This document shows, in pieces, positions 1 to 9,600 of a stretch of 64,000 nucleotides of DNA. This DNA comes from Bifidobacterium saguini DSM 23967 (GTDB lineage: Bacteria; Actinomycetota; Actinomycetes; Actinomycetales; Bifidobacteriaceae): contig NZ_JGZN01000007.1 of the NCBI RefSeq assembly GCF_000741715.1, forward strand, positions 62,001 to 126,000, given 5' to 3'. Under the pieces are notes generated by a model. It was not told the DNA's origin. It saw nothing but the letters and a program-made list of their open reading frames with translations, and did not search any database. The position numbers were made by a program, and so were the translations under genes. How positions within the stretch are numbered: position 1 is the stretch's first letter; the number at the start of each line of letters is the position of its first letter.

Positions 1-793
1 ATTCCACAGGGCACGCTGCAGCCAGGAATCGGTCAACGTTCGCTATTCCTTCATGCGATTGAATGCCGTCCGTGGCGATGATGCGCTGCTTTCCCGCCGC
101 GCGCACAATAGGCAGCACGGAAGCCACTTGAACATCGAGCTGTTGGGCGCTCACATCGGTGTGCAGCACCACGATAAGCGTGGGGCGGGCATCACGCCCA
201 GTCTCGCGCGTCATCAGTTCGCCGCGCCGAGCCGTGTGCTTCCAGGAAATAAGCTTCAACGGATCGCCGGGAGCATAGGCGCGCACACCGCCGGATGGTT
301 CCTGTTGGCTCGTGCCGGCCCGTCTCGCATCAGCCACGATATCGGCATCGTCCGCAACGGCTTGGACTTGCGGCAATATCAAGGTTTCATTCGTCATCGG
401 CATGATTCGCGTTGCCGCAATCAACCCCAATGGAGCTACCCAATGCACCAATGTATTGACGGTAACGTATCGTCCACGTCGGTCCGCTGGCGGTTCACCT
501 GCAATACGCGCCACTACGCGCCCAGATTGGTCCCGTTGCTCAATTTGCCGGCGATACCGGGGGTACCCGATGGCGATTACGCCGAACCATTGCAGCACAA
601 TCATCACCACTGAACAGAGGAACAGCACCGCAATAGCAATGGACACATCCATCAGTGTGCGTTCATCCAGCAGCAGACCGCCGAAACAACTTGCCCCACC
701 CGCAGCCAGCAGAACCAGCCCGCCAATAGTCGGACGAATGAGTCCATGTCTGCGAAAATGATGCCGCCGTAATCGTCTGCGCGTAACCATCAT
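1..793 (-). CDS. DUF58 domain protein, N-terminal part (cut by window edge)
   Basis: The minus strand reads open from an ATG pair at 793/790 to the window edge, so the gene continues beyond base 1. The translation begins with a basic stretch, then two hydrophobic segments (around residues 21-35 and 50-75), and later the typical DUF58 block with YAPGDPLKLISWKHTARR, followed by RGELMTRE. DUF58 proteins sit beside MoxR ATPases and have a von Willebrand-A-like fold; they are thought to act with MoxR in metal-ion or cofactor-dependent protein maturation, but the exact role is unknown. The gene follows the MoxR gene by 17 bases on the same strand, so the two are probably co-transcribed. The family call is confident; the function is not. 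Confidence 0.85.
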   Translation of the reverse strand, partial: MMVTRRRLRRHHFRRHGLIRPTIGGLVLLAAGGASCFGGLLLDERTLMDVSIAIAVLFLCSVVMIVLQWFGVIAIGYPRYRRQIEQRDQSGRVVARIAGEPPADRRGRYVTVNTLVHWVAPLGLIAATRIMPMTNETLILPQVQAVADDADIVADARRAGTSQQEPSGGVRAYAPGDPLKLISWKHTARRGELMTRETGRDARPTLIVVLHTDVSAQQLDVQVASVLPIVRAAGKQRIIATDGIQSHEGIANVDRFLAAACPVE

Positions 794-809
794 TGATACT
801 CACACACCG

Positions 810-1829
810 TCAGGCGCGAGGCACAGGCGTACTGGAGACAATATCGGCAATAATCTGCCGAGCATGTTCTAAATCGCTGGAACCGAAACCGGCATCATCC
901 AAAACCAGGCGATGAGCCAAAACGGGAACCGCCAACGCTTGCACATCATCCGGCAGCACATAATCACGACCATTGATGAATGCGCGAGCGCGAGCCATTG
1001 CCGCCAAATGCAGGCTGGCACGCGGCGAAGCACCATAGCGCACATCTTCACGTACGCGAGTCACACGAGTCAGCGCCACGATATAGTCAGCAACCGCATC
1101 GGCAATAACCACCGTACGAACCGCATCGCGCAACCGCCCGGCCTCCTCAGCGCTGCAGATCTGAGTAACACGCTCCAACGGATTGGACCAATCGGTAGCC
1201 GTCAGCATTGCCGCCTCCGCTTTGGCTGACGGATAGCCGAAACTCGTGCACGCCATGAAACGGTCAAGCTGAGCTTCCGGCAGCGGATACGTGCCTTCCA
1301 ATTCAATAGGATTCTGCGTGGCGATCACCAGATACGGATTCGGCAACGCATGCGTGTTGCCATCCACACTGATTTGCCCCTCACTCATAGCCTCCAACAT
1401 GGCGGACTGGGTTTTAGGATTCGCGCGATTGATTTCGTCGGCAATGACGATATTGGCGAACAATGGTCCTGGATGGAACTCGAATTCATGCGAATCCCGA
1501 GAATAAATGCTCACACCAGTCAAATCACTGGGCAACAGATCAGGAGTGAACTGAATACGGCGCGCTTGCCCGCCAATAGCTTGCCCCATAGCGCGTGCCA
1601 ATGTAGTCTTGCCAACGCCCGGCACATCCTCAAGCAGCAAATGACCGCCAGCCGCAAACGTAGTGACCACAAGATCAATGACTTCACGAGAACTGGATAA
1701 TGCGGAAGCAAGAGCATCGGCGATGCGCACAAGAGCCGCAGCAGATGGAGCTTCGGCTTCTGCATCGCCCTGAGCAGCTTCAACCGGCTGAGTAACAGCG
1801 TTGGCAGTGGGATTGACGGGAACAGTCAT
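810..1829 (-). CDS. MoxR-family AAA+ ATPase
   Basis: A 339-residue AAA+ ATPase. The Walker A motif is EDVPGVGKTTLA and Walker B is NIVIADEINRANP, followed by TQSAMLEAMSEGQ, all typical of MoxR proteins, and the C-terminal lid domain is present. MoxR ATPases act as chaperones with a DUF58/VWA partner, which is encoded directly downstream here. The reading frame is open to 1979, but the ATG at 1829 is preferred because AGAGG lies five bases before it, while the upstream ATG at 1844 has a poorer site. The first 25-30 residues are low-complexity and likely disordered. The client of this chaperone pair cannot be read from the sequence. Confidence 0.9.
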   Translation of the reverse strand: MTVPVNPTANAVTQPVEAAQGDAEAEAPSAAALVRIADALASALSSSREVIDLVVTTFAAGGHLLLEDVPGVGKTTLARAMGQAIGGQARRIQFTPDLLPSDLTGVSIYSRDSHEFEFHPGPLFANIVIADEINRANPKTQSAMLEAMSEGQISVDGNTHALPNPYLVIATQNPIELEGTYPLPEAQLDRFMACTSFGYPSAKAEAAMLTATDWSNPLERVTQICSAEEAGRLRDAVRTVVIADAVADYIVALTRVTRVREDVRYGASPRASLHLAAMARARAFINGRDYVLPDDVQALAVPVLAHRLVLDDAGFGSSDLEHARQIIADIVSSTPVPRA

Positions 1830-1978
1830 GGCAGCCTCTTCCATAGGGACTTCACCGCCGACCAACGGACGTGCGGCGCACCGGAATACAGGCAAAGATA
1901 GTGCCCGGTATTCCGCTATCCAGTGTACGTGTACCCCACCTGCAGGCTCAAATACGCTATGAGCATGAGAAGTATGCA

Positions 1979-2016
1979 AAATCCCGGCCGTTCACGAAGA
2001 ACAACCGGGATAAAAA
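1979..2016 (-). terminator. groES terminator (works in both orientations by structure)
   Basis: ATCCCGG (1981-1987) pairs with CCGGGAT (2005-2011), with a second short stem inside. Runs of A/T flank both sides, including TTTTTATCC on the minus-strand entry side. It lies 36 bases after the groES stop. Confidence 0.75.
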
Positions 2017-2052
2017 GCGTTATGTTCGCGCTATCTAGCTGCGTAAGCTAGC

Positions 2053-2346
2053 TCAGCCGAGGATGGCCAGCACATCGCGAGCACCGATGATGAGGTAATC
2101 CTCACCCTCGTAGTGCACTTCGGTGCCGCCGTACTTGGAGTACAGCACCTTGTCGCCAACCTTGACATCCATCGGGATGCGCTCGCCCTTGTCGTCACGA
2201 CGGCCCGGGCCAACGGCCAGCACTTCACCCTGCTGCGGCTTCTCCTTGGCGTTGTCCGGAATGTACAGGCCGGATGCGGTCTGGGTCTGGGCTTCTGCCT
2301 GCTTGACGATGATCTTGTCTTCCAACGGTGTGAGCTTAATCGACAC
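2053..2346 (-). CDS. groES: GroES (10 kDa co-chaperonin)
   Basis: A 97-residue co-chaperonin of normal length. It starts [19 protein letters not shown] and carries the mobile-loop region ([18 protein letters not shown]), the roof-loop region, and [15 protein letters not shown] near the C-terminus, all diagnostic for GroES. It caps GroEL and assists folding of cytosolic proteins. No groEL lies next to it; in bifidobacteria and other actinobacteria groES and groEL are often unlinked. A perfect CIRCE operator lies 119 bases upstream, so HrcA repression and heat induction are expected. Confidence 0.97.
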   Translation of the reverse strand: MSIKLTPLEDKIIVKQAEAQTQTASGLYIPDNAKEKPQQGEVLAVGPGRRDDKGERIPMDVKVGDKVLYSKYGGTEVHYEGEDYLIIGARDVLAILG

Positions 2347-2464
2347 TGTGGGTCACCTCGTATCTGCTTGTAGTTCAGTTCGATAATGCCGCGCCAGAAC
2401 GCCTCAAGAGGCTGACGATCACTTGCGTTGTCCCTTTGCGCTAGGACACATGGTAGCGCGATTA

Positions 2465-2491
2465 TTAGCACTCTGCCAACTCGAGTGCTAA
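2465..2491. promoter_or_regulatory. CIRCE operator (HrcA site) of groES
   Basis: A perfect TTAGCACTC (2465-2473), nine-base spacer, GAGTGCTAA (2483-2491). This is the canonical CIRCE inverted repeat bound by HrcA. It lies upstream of groES on the minus strand and directly after the stop of the neighbouring membrane-protein gene. Confidence 0.97.
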
Positions 2492-2506
2492 CGCTGTGAG
2501 AGAAAA

Positions 2507-3811
2507 TCAGTTACCGCGGCGGGCAAGAATCGAATCAAGACCTACGCTCAGCGATTCGGAAGTGGCAGCCGGGGCTTCCACTTCGGCATGGGCCTCACGC
2601 TCATTGAAGGATTCCTGATCCTCAGCTGGCGCATTGTCCGCGTTCTGCTCAGCGTTCTTGTCATCGGCAACAGCTGCATCTTCTGCATTGGTGTCAGCAG
2701 CTGCTTCCGCAGCGGCAGCCTGGGCATCGTCAGCGGCCTTCACCGCACGAGCCTCATCAATCAGCTTGTGCGCAACTTCAACATCCACAGGTTCAGCCTT
2801 GGAAACCTGACGCGTGGACTTGATCTCCAAGCTTTCCGGAGCATTGCCTTCATTACGCGGCTCTCCCAGCGAGAAGGAAATAAGATCCTGAGATGCGGCC
2901 ATATCAAACACATCCAGCGCACGAGCCGGCTTGACGGATGTCAATTCAGACGTCGCATCGGCGGATTCCTGGTCACGCTCGTCGCGAACAGTAAGTGAAG
3001 GCTTGTCAACGATATTGGATTTCGCAGCTGTTCCCGCATCAGATGCAGATGCCGAGCTCTGCACATTGGCGTCCTCGGACTTAGCCTGGGCGGCGGCCTC
3101 ACGCAACGCTTTGGCCTTGGCTTGTTCAGCTTCCGCGGCACGCAGTACACGGCGAATCTGACGCTGTTCCATCACCTCAGTAGAAGCCTCATCATTGGCA
3201 TTGGACTGATGTTCCGCCTGTGCAACAGCTTGAGCAGCAGTCACACTCTTTGCTGCAGAGGATTCAGCCTTCGCAGCCTCGACCGCGGCCTTCTGCTGCT
3301 GGCGCTTAGCCAGTTGAGCCGAGCGCCTACGCGACTGCTCATAGCGATGCACCTTACGCTCCCATTCGCGAGCGTGGCGTGCCGCATTCGCGCCCAAAGC
3401 AAGCACTACAAGAGTCAAGGCAAACGGAATCAGCGCGAACAGCGGGCTGAAATGCAGAGCAAAGGCAAGCACCAGCACCACTACCGTCACAGCGAGCAAT
3501 ACACCAACCAGAATCTGACGACGCTTAATGGACTGCTTGCGCAGCTCACGCACATGTGCAATATGCGCCGGTGTCAGCTTCGCTGACGTTGTAGATGCTG
3601 GCATTGCTGCCCCTTTCGCCTCACGCGGCTTGACATCGCCGAACCGTCTGCCGTCCTCCGCTTCCACAATGCGCAGCGAGGGCGAGTAGCGATCCTGCCG
3701 GTGTTCGGCTGCACGCTTCATACCGTTGGCCGTACGTGCAGGCAGCCATACGGCAATAACAATCACCGCGATCACCAGCACGATAACAGTGCTTAGTGAC
3801 TCGTAACCCAT
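2507..3811 (-). CDS. GlpR-like (Rv0996-like) membrane protein with long Ala/Glu-rich tail
   Basis: A 434-residue protein with one N-terminal membrane helix (about residues 7-24), a basic cytosolic linker, a hydrophobic pair (about 100-140) and then a long Ala/Glu/Lys/Gln-rich segment of coiled-coil or disordered character, ending acidic. No catalytic motif is visible. Its order with a RimJ-type acetyltransferase, 5-formyl-THF cyclo-ligase and FmdB matches the mycobacterial Rv0991c-Rv0996 block. There the membrane protein is the orthologue of GlpR, described in corynebacteria as a membrane receptor for the gephyrin-like divisome protein Glp. The identification rests mainly on synteny and topology, and no glp/moeA-type gene lies in this window. 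A division or polar-growth role is an inference. Confidence 0.6.
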   Translation of the reverse strand: MGYESLSTVIVLVIAVIVIAVWLPARTANGMKRAAEHRQDRYSPSLRIVEAEDGRRFGDVKPREAKGAAMPASTTSAKLTPAHIAHVRELRKQSIKRRQILVGVLLAVTVVVLVLAFALHFSPLFALIPFALTLVVLALGANAARHAREWERKVHRYEQSRRRSAQLAKRQQQKAAVEAAKAESSAAKSVTAAQAVAQAEHQSNANDEASTEVMEQRQIRRVLRAAEAEQAKAKALREAAAQAKSEDANVQSSASASDAGTAAKSNIVDKPSLTVRDERDQESADATSELTSVKPARALDVFDMAASQDLISFSLGEPRNEGNAPESLEIKSTRQVSKAEPVDVEVAHKLIDEARAVKAADDAQAAAAEAAADTNAEDAAVADDKNAEQNADNAPAEDQESFNEREAHAEVEAPAATSESLSVGLDSILARRGN

Positions 3812-3849
3812 AGAGTCAAGAATAGGAGACGCCCCGACGAACTTGTGGG

Positions 3850-4515
3850 TTACTCGCCGGGCGTGTCGGATGATGAACGCGATTGCAGCAGACGCGCCGT
3901 GAATCCCGTTCCAGCATCCTCGGCCAGCAAGGCGAACGTCACATGGTCGCGCCAGTGACCGTTTACATACATATACCGTTCACGAAGCCCCTCATGATGC
4001 GCGCCAATCTTGCGCACCACAGCCAGCGATCGAGCGTTCTCAGGCAAAATGGCGATTTCCAATCGATGCAAGGCGGGGCCGAATGGGTCGGTCAGCGCCC
4101 AATCAGCCAACATGGCGAGAGCCATCGGCGCAAACCCGCGCCCCGCGTAACGCTGATCAACCCAATACCCCACCACTCCGGTGCGCATGGATCCATACGA
4201 TATGGCCCCTAACGAAATCTGGCCGACAATACGCATCTGATATTCAATGGCGAACAGCGCACCGGTGCCATGCTGCTCATTGCGACGCATGCGTTGCAAC
4301 CACTGGTTGAAGGTGATGATTCCCCCATGCATCGGGTCGCCGGATTCCCAAGGTGCCAGCCAATCATTATTACGCCAACGCACTTCGTTCCACGCTTCCT
4401 CATCATCCATAGTGAGTGCGCGCAACACAATAGGGCAACCGGGATGGCTCAGGCGCGGCATGCGGATCTGATTATCCGGCCGGAACGCCTCTTTAATGGT
4501 CTGGAATACTGACAC
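3850..4515 (-). CDS. RimJ/RimL-type GNAT N-acetyltransferase
   Basis: A 221-residue GNAT acetyltransferase starting with GTG at 4515, with AAGGGG just upstream. The RimJ-like features are RALTMDDEEAWNEVRWRN near the N-terminus, the acetyl-CoA binding core YAGRGFAPMALAMLADW, and the C-terminal LPENARSLAVVRKIGAHHEG typical of ribosomal-protein-alanine acetyltransferases. It likely acetylates N-terminal alanine of a ribosomal or other protein, but the substrate is not provable here. It is divergent from the cyclo-ligase gene, the arrangement seen in mycobacteria (Rv0995/Rv0992c neighbourhood). Confidence 0.85.
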   Translation of the reverse strand: MSVFQTIKEAFRPDNQIRMPRLSHPGCPIVLRALTMDDEEAWNEVRWRNNDWLAPWESGDPMHGGIITFNQWLQRMRRNEQHGTGALFAIEYQMRIVGQISLGAISYGSMRTGVVGYWVDQRYAGRGFAPMALAMLADWALTDPFGPALHRLEIAILPENARSLAVVRKIGAHHEGLRERYMYVNGHWRDHVTFALLAEDAGTGFTARLLQSRSSSDTPGE

Positions 4516-4549
4516 GGCCCCTTATTGTAGCCGTGCTACGTTGTGCGAT

Positions 4550-5239
4550 ATGAGTGGTGTAGAGATTACGGACACAGCGAATAAGCAGGCGGCTGTTGCT
4601 TCAACAGCGCACAAGGCCGCGGCTGAAGCCGCTGATAAATTCGAGCTGCGGCATCAGGCTCTGGCAAGACGTAGGCTCACTTCTGTTCAGGAGCGCCTCG
4701 ACGCCGGCCGCTCGCTGGTCCGAACGCTCACGCAGGCGCTTGCAGCCGAGTCATTCACACAGCTGGTTTGTCCGGGAAACGTCGTGGCGGCTTACGTATC
4801 GATGGGTACTGAGATTGAAACCCGCCCGCTGCTGGCTTGGCTGTTGGAACGCGGGTGCAAAGTTCTTGTGCCGAAGCTGGGCTCCGGATTGGAAATAGGC
4901 TGGAGCGTGCTGCAGTCGATGGATGACTTGCGTGCCGTGGATGGACATGGTCATTTGCGTCCGGATGAGCCGGATGGCGCTGTATTGCCGCCTGAGGCTC
5001 TGGCTCAAGCCGATATGGTATTCGCTCCAGCGCTTGGCGTTGACTCGAGGGGCTTCCGGTTAGGGCGTGGAGCCGGCTGGTATGACCGCGCATTGGCCGC
5101 GCGCCAACCGGGATGTCCATTAGTTGCCGTCTGTTGGCCGTGGGAGGTTCTGGAAGACGACCTGCCGGCCGAGCCGCATGATGTTCCCGCAGATGCTGTG
5201 CTTACACCAAGTGGATATCACATGTTCACCGTCCAATAA
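4550..5239 (+). CDS. 5-formyltetrahydrofolate cyclo-ligase
   Basis: A 229-residue enzyme converting 5-formyl-THF to 5,10-methenyl-THF with ATP, which salvages folate. It contains RRLTSVQERLDAGRSL near the N-terminus, the substrate and ATP region VCPGNVVAAYVSMGTEIET, and the diagnostic C-terminal loop LGRGAGWYDRAL. The frame opens upstream at 4496, but that part overlaps the divergent rimJ. The ATG at 4550 gives the conserved start; no clear ribosome binding site precedes it, so the mRNA may be leaderless, which is common in actinobacteria. The N-terminal 35 residues are Ala-rich and not conserved in the family. Confidence 0.9.
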   Translation: MSGVEITDTANKQAAVASTAHKAAAEAADKFELRHQALARRRLTSVQERLDAGRSLVRTLTQALAAESFTQLVCPGNVVAAYVSMGTEIETRPLLAWLLERGCKVLVPKLGSGLEIGWSVLQSMDDLRAVDGHGHLRPDEPDGAVLPPEALAQADMVFAPALGVDSRGFRLGRGAGWYDRALAARQPGCPLVAVCWPWEVLEDDLPAEPHDVPADAVLTPSGYHMFTVQ

Positions 5240-5339
5240 TCCGGTGGCTGAACTGTCAGGGCAATGACTAGGATATGAACGGTTGCTTGGCATGGCATTG
5301 AGCTGTGCGCGTTTGTTTGTATTTGTGTGGAGGAATCCG

Positions 5340-5525
5340 TTGCCTACTTATCATTACCGCTGCAAGAACTGCGGCTACGATTTCACCGAACAGCAGTCAT
5401 TCTCCGATGACCCGATTACCGTGTGCCCGAAGTGCGCTCAGGAGCAGGTACGTAAGGTGTACTCGGCTGTACCGATCGAGTTCAAGGGTCACGGCTTCTA
5501 CCGCACGGATAAGTCCGGCAAGTAA
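5340..5525 (+). CDS. FmdB-family zinc-ribbon protein
   Basis: A 61-residue protein starting with TTG at 5340, six bases after a perfect GGAGG, with sequence PTYHYRCKNCGYDFTEQQSF. Two Cys pairs (CKNC and CPKC) form the zinc ribbon of the FmdB/CxxC_CXXC_SSSS family. The function of the family is poorly known; the mycobacterial relative Rv0991c is a redox-sensitive, chaperone-like protein. The frame is open further upstream (5283), but the ribosome binding site and family conservation fix the TTG start. It ends with a strong terminator. Confidence 0.9.
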   Translation: MPTYHYRCKNCGYDFTEQQSFSDDPITVCPKCAQEQVRKVYSAVPIEFKGHGFYRTDKSGK

Positions 5526-5543
5526 GTCAGTAAGTCACTTAAG

Positions 5544-5586
5544 CGGGGCATTTTCGCGGTTCATCCGCTGAGGTGCCCCGTTTTTT
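5544..5586 (+). terminator. Rho-independent terminator after fmdB
   Basis: CGGGGCA (5544-5550) pairs with TGCCCCG (5574-5580), with an inner GCGG/CCGC stem, followed by six T residues. Confidence 0.9.
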
Positions 5587-5711
5587 GCGTGGCGGGGCAA
5601 AACATCGAATGAGTCCTCGAAATGATGCGGAATGTGGATAACTCGGCAAGCTAGAACCACATAGGCCGGTTGAGCTTGCGCTATCGGAAACACTCAGGTC
5701 ACCATGAGCAT

Positions 5712-6416
5712 ATGGTGACCTTTTCTGTATTCTCGAAACTCAATCTTCCGCCCACCGGCTCGCTGCGTCAGCGCCGCATGCGGTATACACTGCGGCGTAT
5801 TGCGGCAGCGGCATGCGCGGGATTCGCCGTATTGTTTGGCTTGCAAGCCTTAACCTCACATATTGCCACAGTGCCTGTTGTGGTGGCAGTCCACGATATT
5901 GCGCGAGGCGGCACTATTGGTGCTTCGGATGTGATGATTCGCTATATTCCTCCGTCCGCCGTCAGCGATTCGATGCTTGACTCAGTTGATGATGCGGCGG
6001 GACGAATCGCGTATACCGATATAGCGAATGGCGATCCGATACTGAAACAAATGGCGCGCAACGCTCCGGTGGCACCGAAAGGTACCACTGTTCTGGAAGT
6101 GCGGTTGACCAGCACAGCCGGTGATTTGACTCCCGGAGACCATGTGCAATTGGTGTCTGCCGTGGGTTGTCAAAACAATCAAAGCGCACAGCATTTACGC
6201 AGCGATGAAGCAGATACGACTGATGCTTCACGAACTGCCGCACCAGAAGAAAGCTGCGTACTCGCCGAGGACGCACTGGTTATGGGCATCAACAAAACTG
6301 CCGACGCATCGTATACGGATGGTCGGCAATTGGTGTCGTTTGCGATAGCGCCGAATGCTGCGGCACAGGTAATGCAGCTTCAGGAAACAGGAGCAATCAT
6401 GGCCGTAATGCACTGA
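5712..6416 (+). CDS. SAF-domain protein, CpaB/RcpC-like
   Basis: About 234 residues from the ATG at 5712 (a TTG at 5670 in the same frame is also possible). A basic N-terminus is followed by one membrane helix (AAAACAGFAVLFGLQALT) and then a SAF domain: VPVVVAVHDIARGGTIGASD, IRYIPPSAV, and a GDPILKQM motif. This is the layout of CpaB/RcpC, the periplasmic or cell-surface part of Flp/Tad pilus machines. No other tad genes are nearby, so a pilus role is not shown. Actinobacteria often carry a SAF protein beside fmdB, as here. The weak start region makes the N-terminus uncertain. Confidence 0.75.
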   Translation: MVTFSVFSKLNLPPTGSLRQRRMRYTLRRIAAAACAGFAVLFGLQALTSHIATVPVVVAVHDIARGGTIGASDVMIRYIPPSAVSDSMLDSVDDAAGRIAYTDIANGDPILKQMARNAPVAPKGTTVLEVRLTSTAGDLTPGDHVQLVSAVGCQNNQSAQHLRSDEADTTDASRTAAPEESCVLAEDALVMGINKTADASYTDGRQLVSFAIAPNAAAQVMQLQETGAIMAVMH

Positions 6417-6430
6417 GCCAACTGCTATCA

Positions 6431-6631
6431 CTATTGTTTTTCATTGAACACAGCCCAGTGAGGCGGCAGCTCGCCGAGGATACGCTGGTCATCGTCGGCT
6501 TGGCGCTGCTGAGCGGTTTGCATGTCGCCAGGCTCGAGTTTGACGCCATCGGCATCAAACCGCTCAGTGCCTTTCATCACCACACGCTTATGTTTGCGCG
6601 GAGTGCGTCGTGTTGCCGAATATTCAGCCAT
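6431..6631 (-). CDS. Conserved small protein, third gene of the FHA operon
   Basis: A 66-residue, highly charged soluble protein (MAEYSATRRTPRKHKRVV at the start, LGELPPHWAVFNEKQ at the end). It begins two bases after the stop of the 1215-residue helicase-like gene, which implies translational coupling. No known domain is recognised. The basic first third could bind nucleic acid, but that is speculation. It is convergent with the SAF gene, with 14 bases between them. Confidence 0.7.
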   Translation of the reverse strand: MAEYSATRRTPRKHKRVVMKGTERFDADGVKLEPGDMQTAQQRQADDDQRILGELPPHWAVFNEKQ

Positions 6632-6633
6632 CG

Positions 6634-9600
6634 TTATTCAACCTCACGGTAGATATCGCTAATGCGAGCAACTATGCGGTCGACTTCCTTATCCGGGTTC
6701 ACGAACGCGGCAACACTCCATACGGTCATGACGTTCCAGCCCAAAGACATGAGGTTCTGCCCGCTGAGACGATGGCGACGGCGTGTGGACTGCACCGACA
6801 TGAAGTTGGCGTCATCGGTTTCCACCGCAAGCGCAAATGGCTTGTCCTTCAATCCAACAACCAGCGGAATCTTGATGCCCTTATCGAAACCGTAGTTCAC
6901 CGCCGCGTCGAGACCGCGAGCGCGCAAACGATCAGCAATATCGTTAAACAGCACATTGTCCCCAACGGCCGCACGCACCGGCAGCACCGGACGGTCATCC
7001 AGCTGGCTCACCCACGTCAGCACGGTCTTCAGGAATCTTGGCCCTGCCTGATGCAGACGCTCATCGTCCATATCTTCCGGACCGAAGGCAGACACGATAT
7101 CGAGGTTGCGGTCCGCCAATGCCAGCGCGTCAAGCAGCATGCCACGGCCGCCATCATTTTCGAGCACGCCGAACTGCTGGAGCAAACGGCCATGCACAGT
7201 CTTGGCATAGCACATCGAAATAATCACGTCCGTGGCCTGAGTGCCGGCCACATCACGCAACGGCACCAAACGAACATGGCGCAGGAATCGACCCATTGGC
7301 TTGTTCTTGGAAGCCAAAGACTTCAATTCGGCACCCAACCGAGTGCGGAACACGTCGGTCAGCACCACAACGGCAAGGATATACCGCGATGGCACCACCG
7401 TGAAGCTGGCAGCACGTTCGGTAATGATACGGACTACTTCTTCGATTTCCTGCTGGCTGGATTCCACCAAACCGCTGGACATCACAGGAACACCGTTGGC
7501 TTCAATGCGATGGAATCGCACCACACCCGTAGCCGGCTCGGTAGCCACGTCATAACCGACCGGGCCATAGCCTTCGGATTCCAAGAATGCAGCCAAACGC
7601 GGAGCGCGGCAAGACGGCTGAGCCACCACCTCAACATGAGGCAGCATGCCGATGAGTTCCTTCATCGATTCGCTGGTCACCGTGGCACAATGCGCAATAA
7701 CCACAACCTGACGCACACGGCTCAGAATCGAGAGCAGTTCAATCGACGGAATATGTGCGCACGCATCGACAATAGCCACATCGGCAAGTACACCAGGCTC
7801 AGTCAATGCAGCCAAAGTACCAGGAGCGGCAACGATAATCGGCTTTGCCGCCGCCAGAATCTCCGGGTGATCTCGGCGAATACGGCTCAACGTTACATTA
7901 GAGCGGCCAGCAAGCACCGTATGCAGCTGGTTTGCTTCCTGTGTGCGGGAGAACAGCATGTCGCACAGGCGACGCATCGATTCCTGAGCCACCATCGGGC
8001 CAACCGAACGCACATGTTCCACGTCGACCTGAATGAATCGGTCTGATGCGGTCTGCAGCGCGGAACCATCCTGATTGGAGATGATTGCCGAAGAGCGAAC
8101 AATATCGTCAAACACCGTGGTCCACCATGCCAGCTGCAATTCACCACGCACCTGATCGACGCCCACATGGCGAATGGTCAGATCATTGACAAGTTCGGTC
8201 AAGCCCACTGCGGCGAGCTCCTGCTCTAAACGGCAGCGCTCAGGCAACGTGTCCAAGGCCTTGCGATCGTCCAGCAGCGCCTTAAGACGCTCTTCAACAG
8301 TATTGAAGTCCGCGGTCTCCAGGTTGCCACCGATAGGCGTAGTGGCCAGCACAGTATCCAAAGAGGTCATATTGCCAAGGAGACCATCAAGCGTGGTGAT
8401 GATGTCGTCCAGCTTCGTGGGCAGCACCGGCCAGCCGCCATGAGGCACAAACTGACGCCACTGTTCACCTTGCTTGGCCACCACCTTCAAGGCTTCGTGC
8501 AAGTCTTCCACCTGTGCGCCAACGCGCAGCAGAGACTTGGCTTCCTTGATATGGCGACGGCGCTCCCAGAAGCCCATCGACGTGCCTTCGGCCTTACGCT
8601 GTGCCTTGGGCATGGTGGCCTCAATCATCGAATCGATGTCTCGTTCGAAGATTTCCGGCTGGAACACATCCAGCACACGCCTCAGGTTCTTCAGTACTGT
8701 GACCTGGCGTTCCCATTCACGCGTCGTAGTGGGAATGGGGAATCCACAGGTCTGCACGGTACGCGTCACCTGTTCACGAGTGGCCGGCAGGTAACGACGC
8801 AGCAAATCATCCACACGCTGATATGCATCAATGGCTTGATCCTCAGTGGTCAGATTAGCCTTGTACCAAGCAGTGTCCTTGGGGCCAATGGTGAACTCGC
8901 CGAGTTCTCCGGCACGTTCAAGCTTGCTGATCCATGCCTCCATATCGCCGCCAACGGTGAGCGCGCTTTGCTCGCGGAGCCTCACATGAGTGGCAGGATG
9001 GGTCGGCAGTACCGAAATACGAGCCAGATTCTGAATCGTCTCGTATGCGGAAACATTCCACTTCTCGTTCACACCGTGCAGATCGCCCAGATAACGAGTC
9101 AAACGCGAGCGCACACCCACAAGCTCATCCGCGAGCTGATCGAATCGCTGGGTGGCAACACCAGGCTGGAAGCCCACTGCTGAAATAAGCTGCTTATCGA
9201 TCACGGCATTGGCATGCTCATCGGCAACATCAAGCAACTGAGCCTTAAGCTCATTTGCTGATGCCGCCTGCATAAAGCGACGCTTCTGCTCGGTGACGCC
9301 GGGCACATACAGCACGGAGCGACCGCTCATCAAGCAACGTGAGGCAATCGCCACAGACTGTTCCGCAGCACCCTTGGGGAAGGAACCATCAACCACGATG
9401 CTGTGGCCGGCCGCAGCCAGAGAAGCGGCATAGCGCACCGTATTATCCACATCGCCGACTTCGAACTCGGAATGCGGGTCAGAATCGAACGGACTGTACT
9501 GTGGTGGGTTCGTGTCCTTCAAGGATGTGCGAGCGCTCTCATCGCCAGCCAACGCATCAAGCAGTACGTTGCCGGTGGCGCCATTTTCCAGCTGATCGAT

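Noticed and set aside
2053-2491. groEL next to groES
   Set aside because: The gene after groES on the minus strand is the MoxR/DUF58 pair, and the upstream gene is a membrane protein; groEL is not in this window.
6610-8046. A 478-codon plus-strand frame opposite the helicase-like gene
   Set aside because: It is full of Arg, His and Gln without any family similarity and has no ribosome binding site; it is a shadow of the real minus-strand gene.
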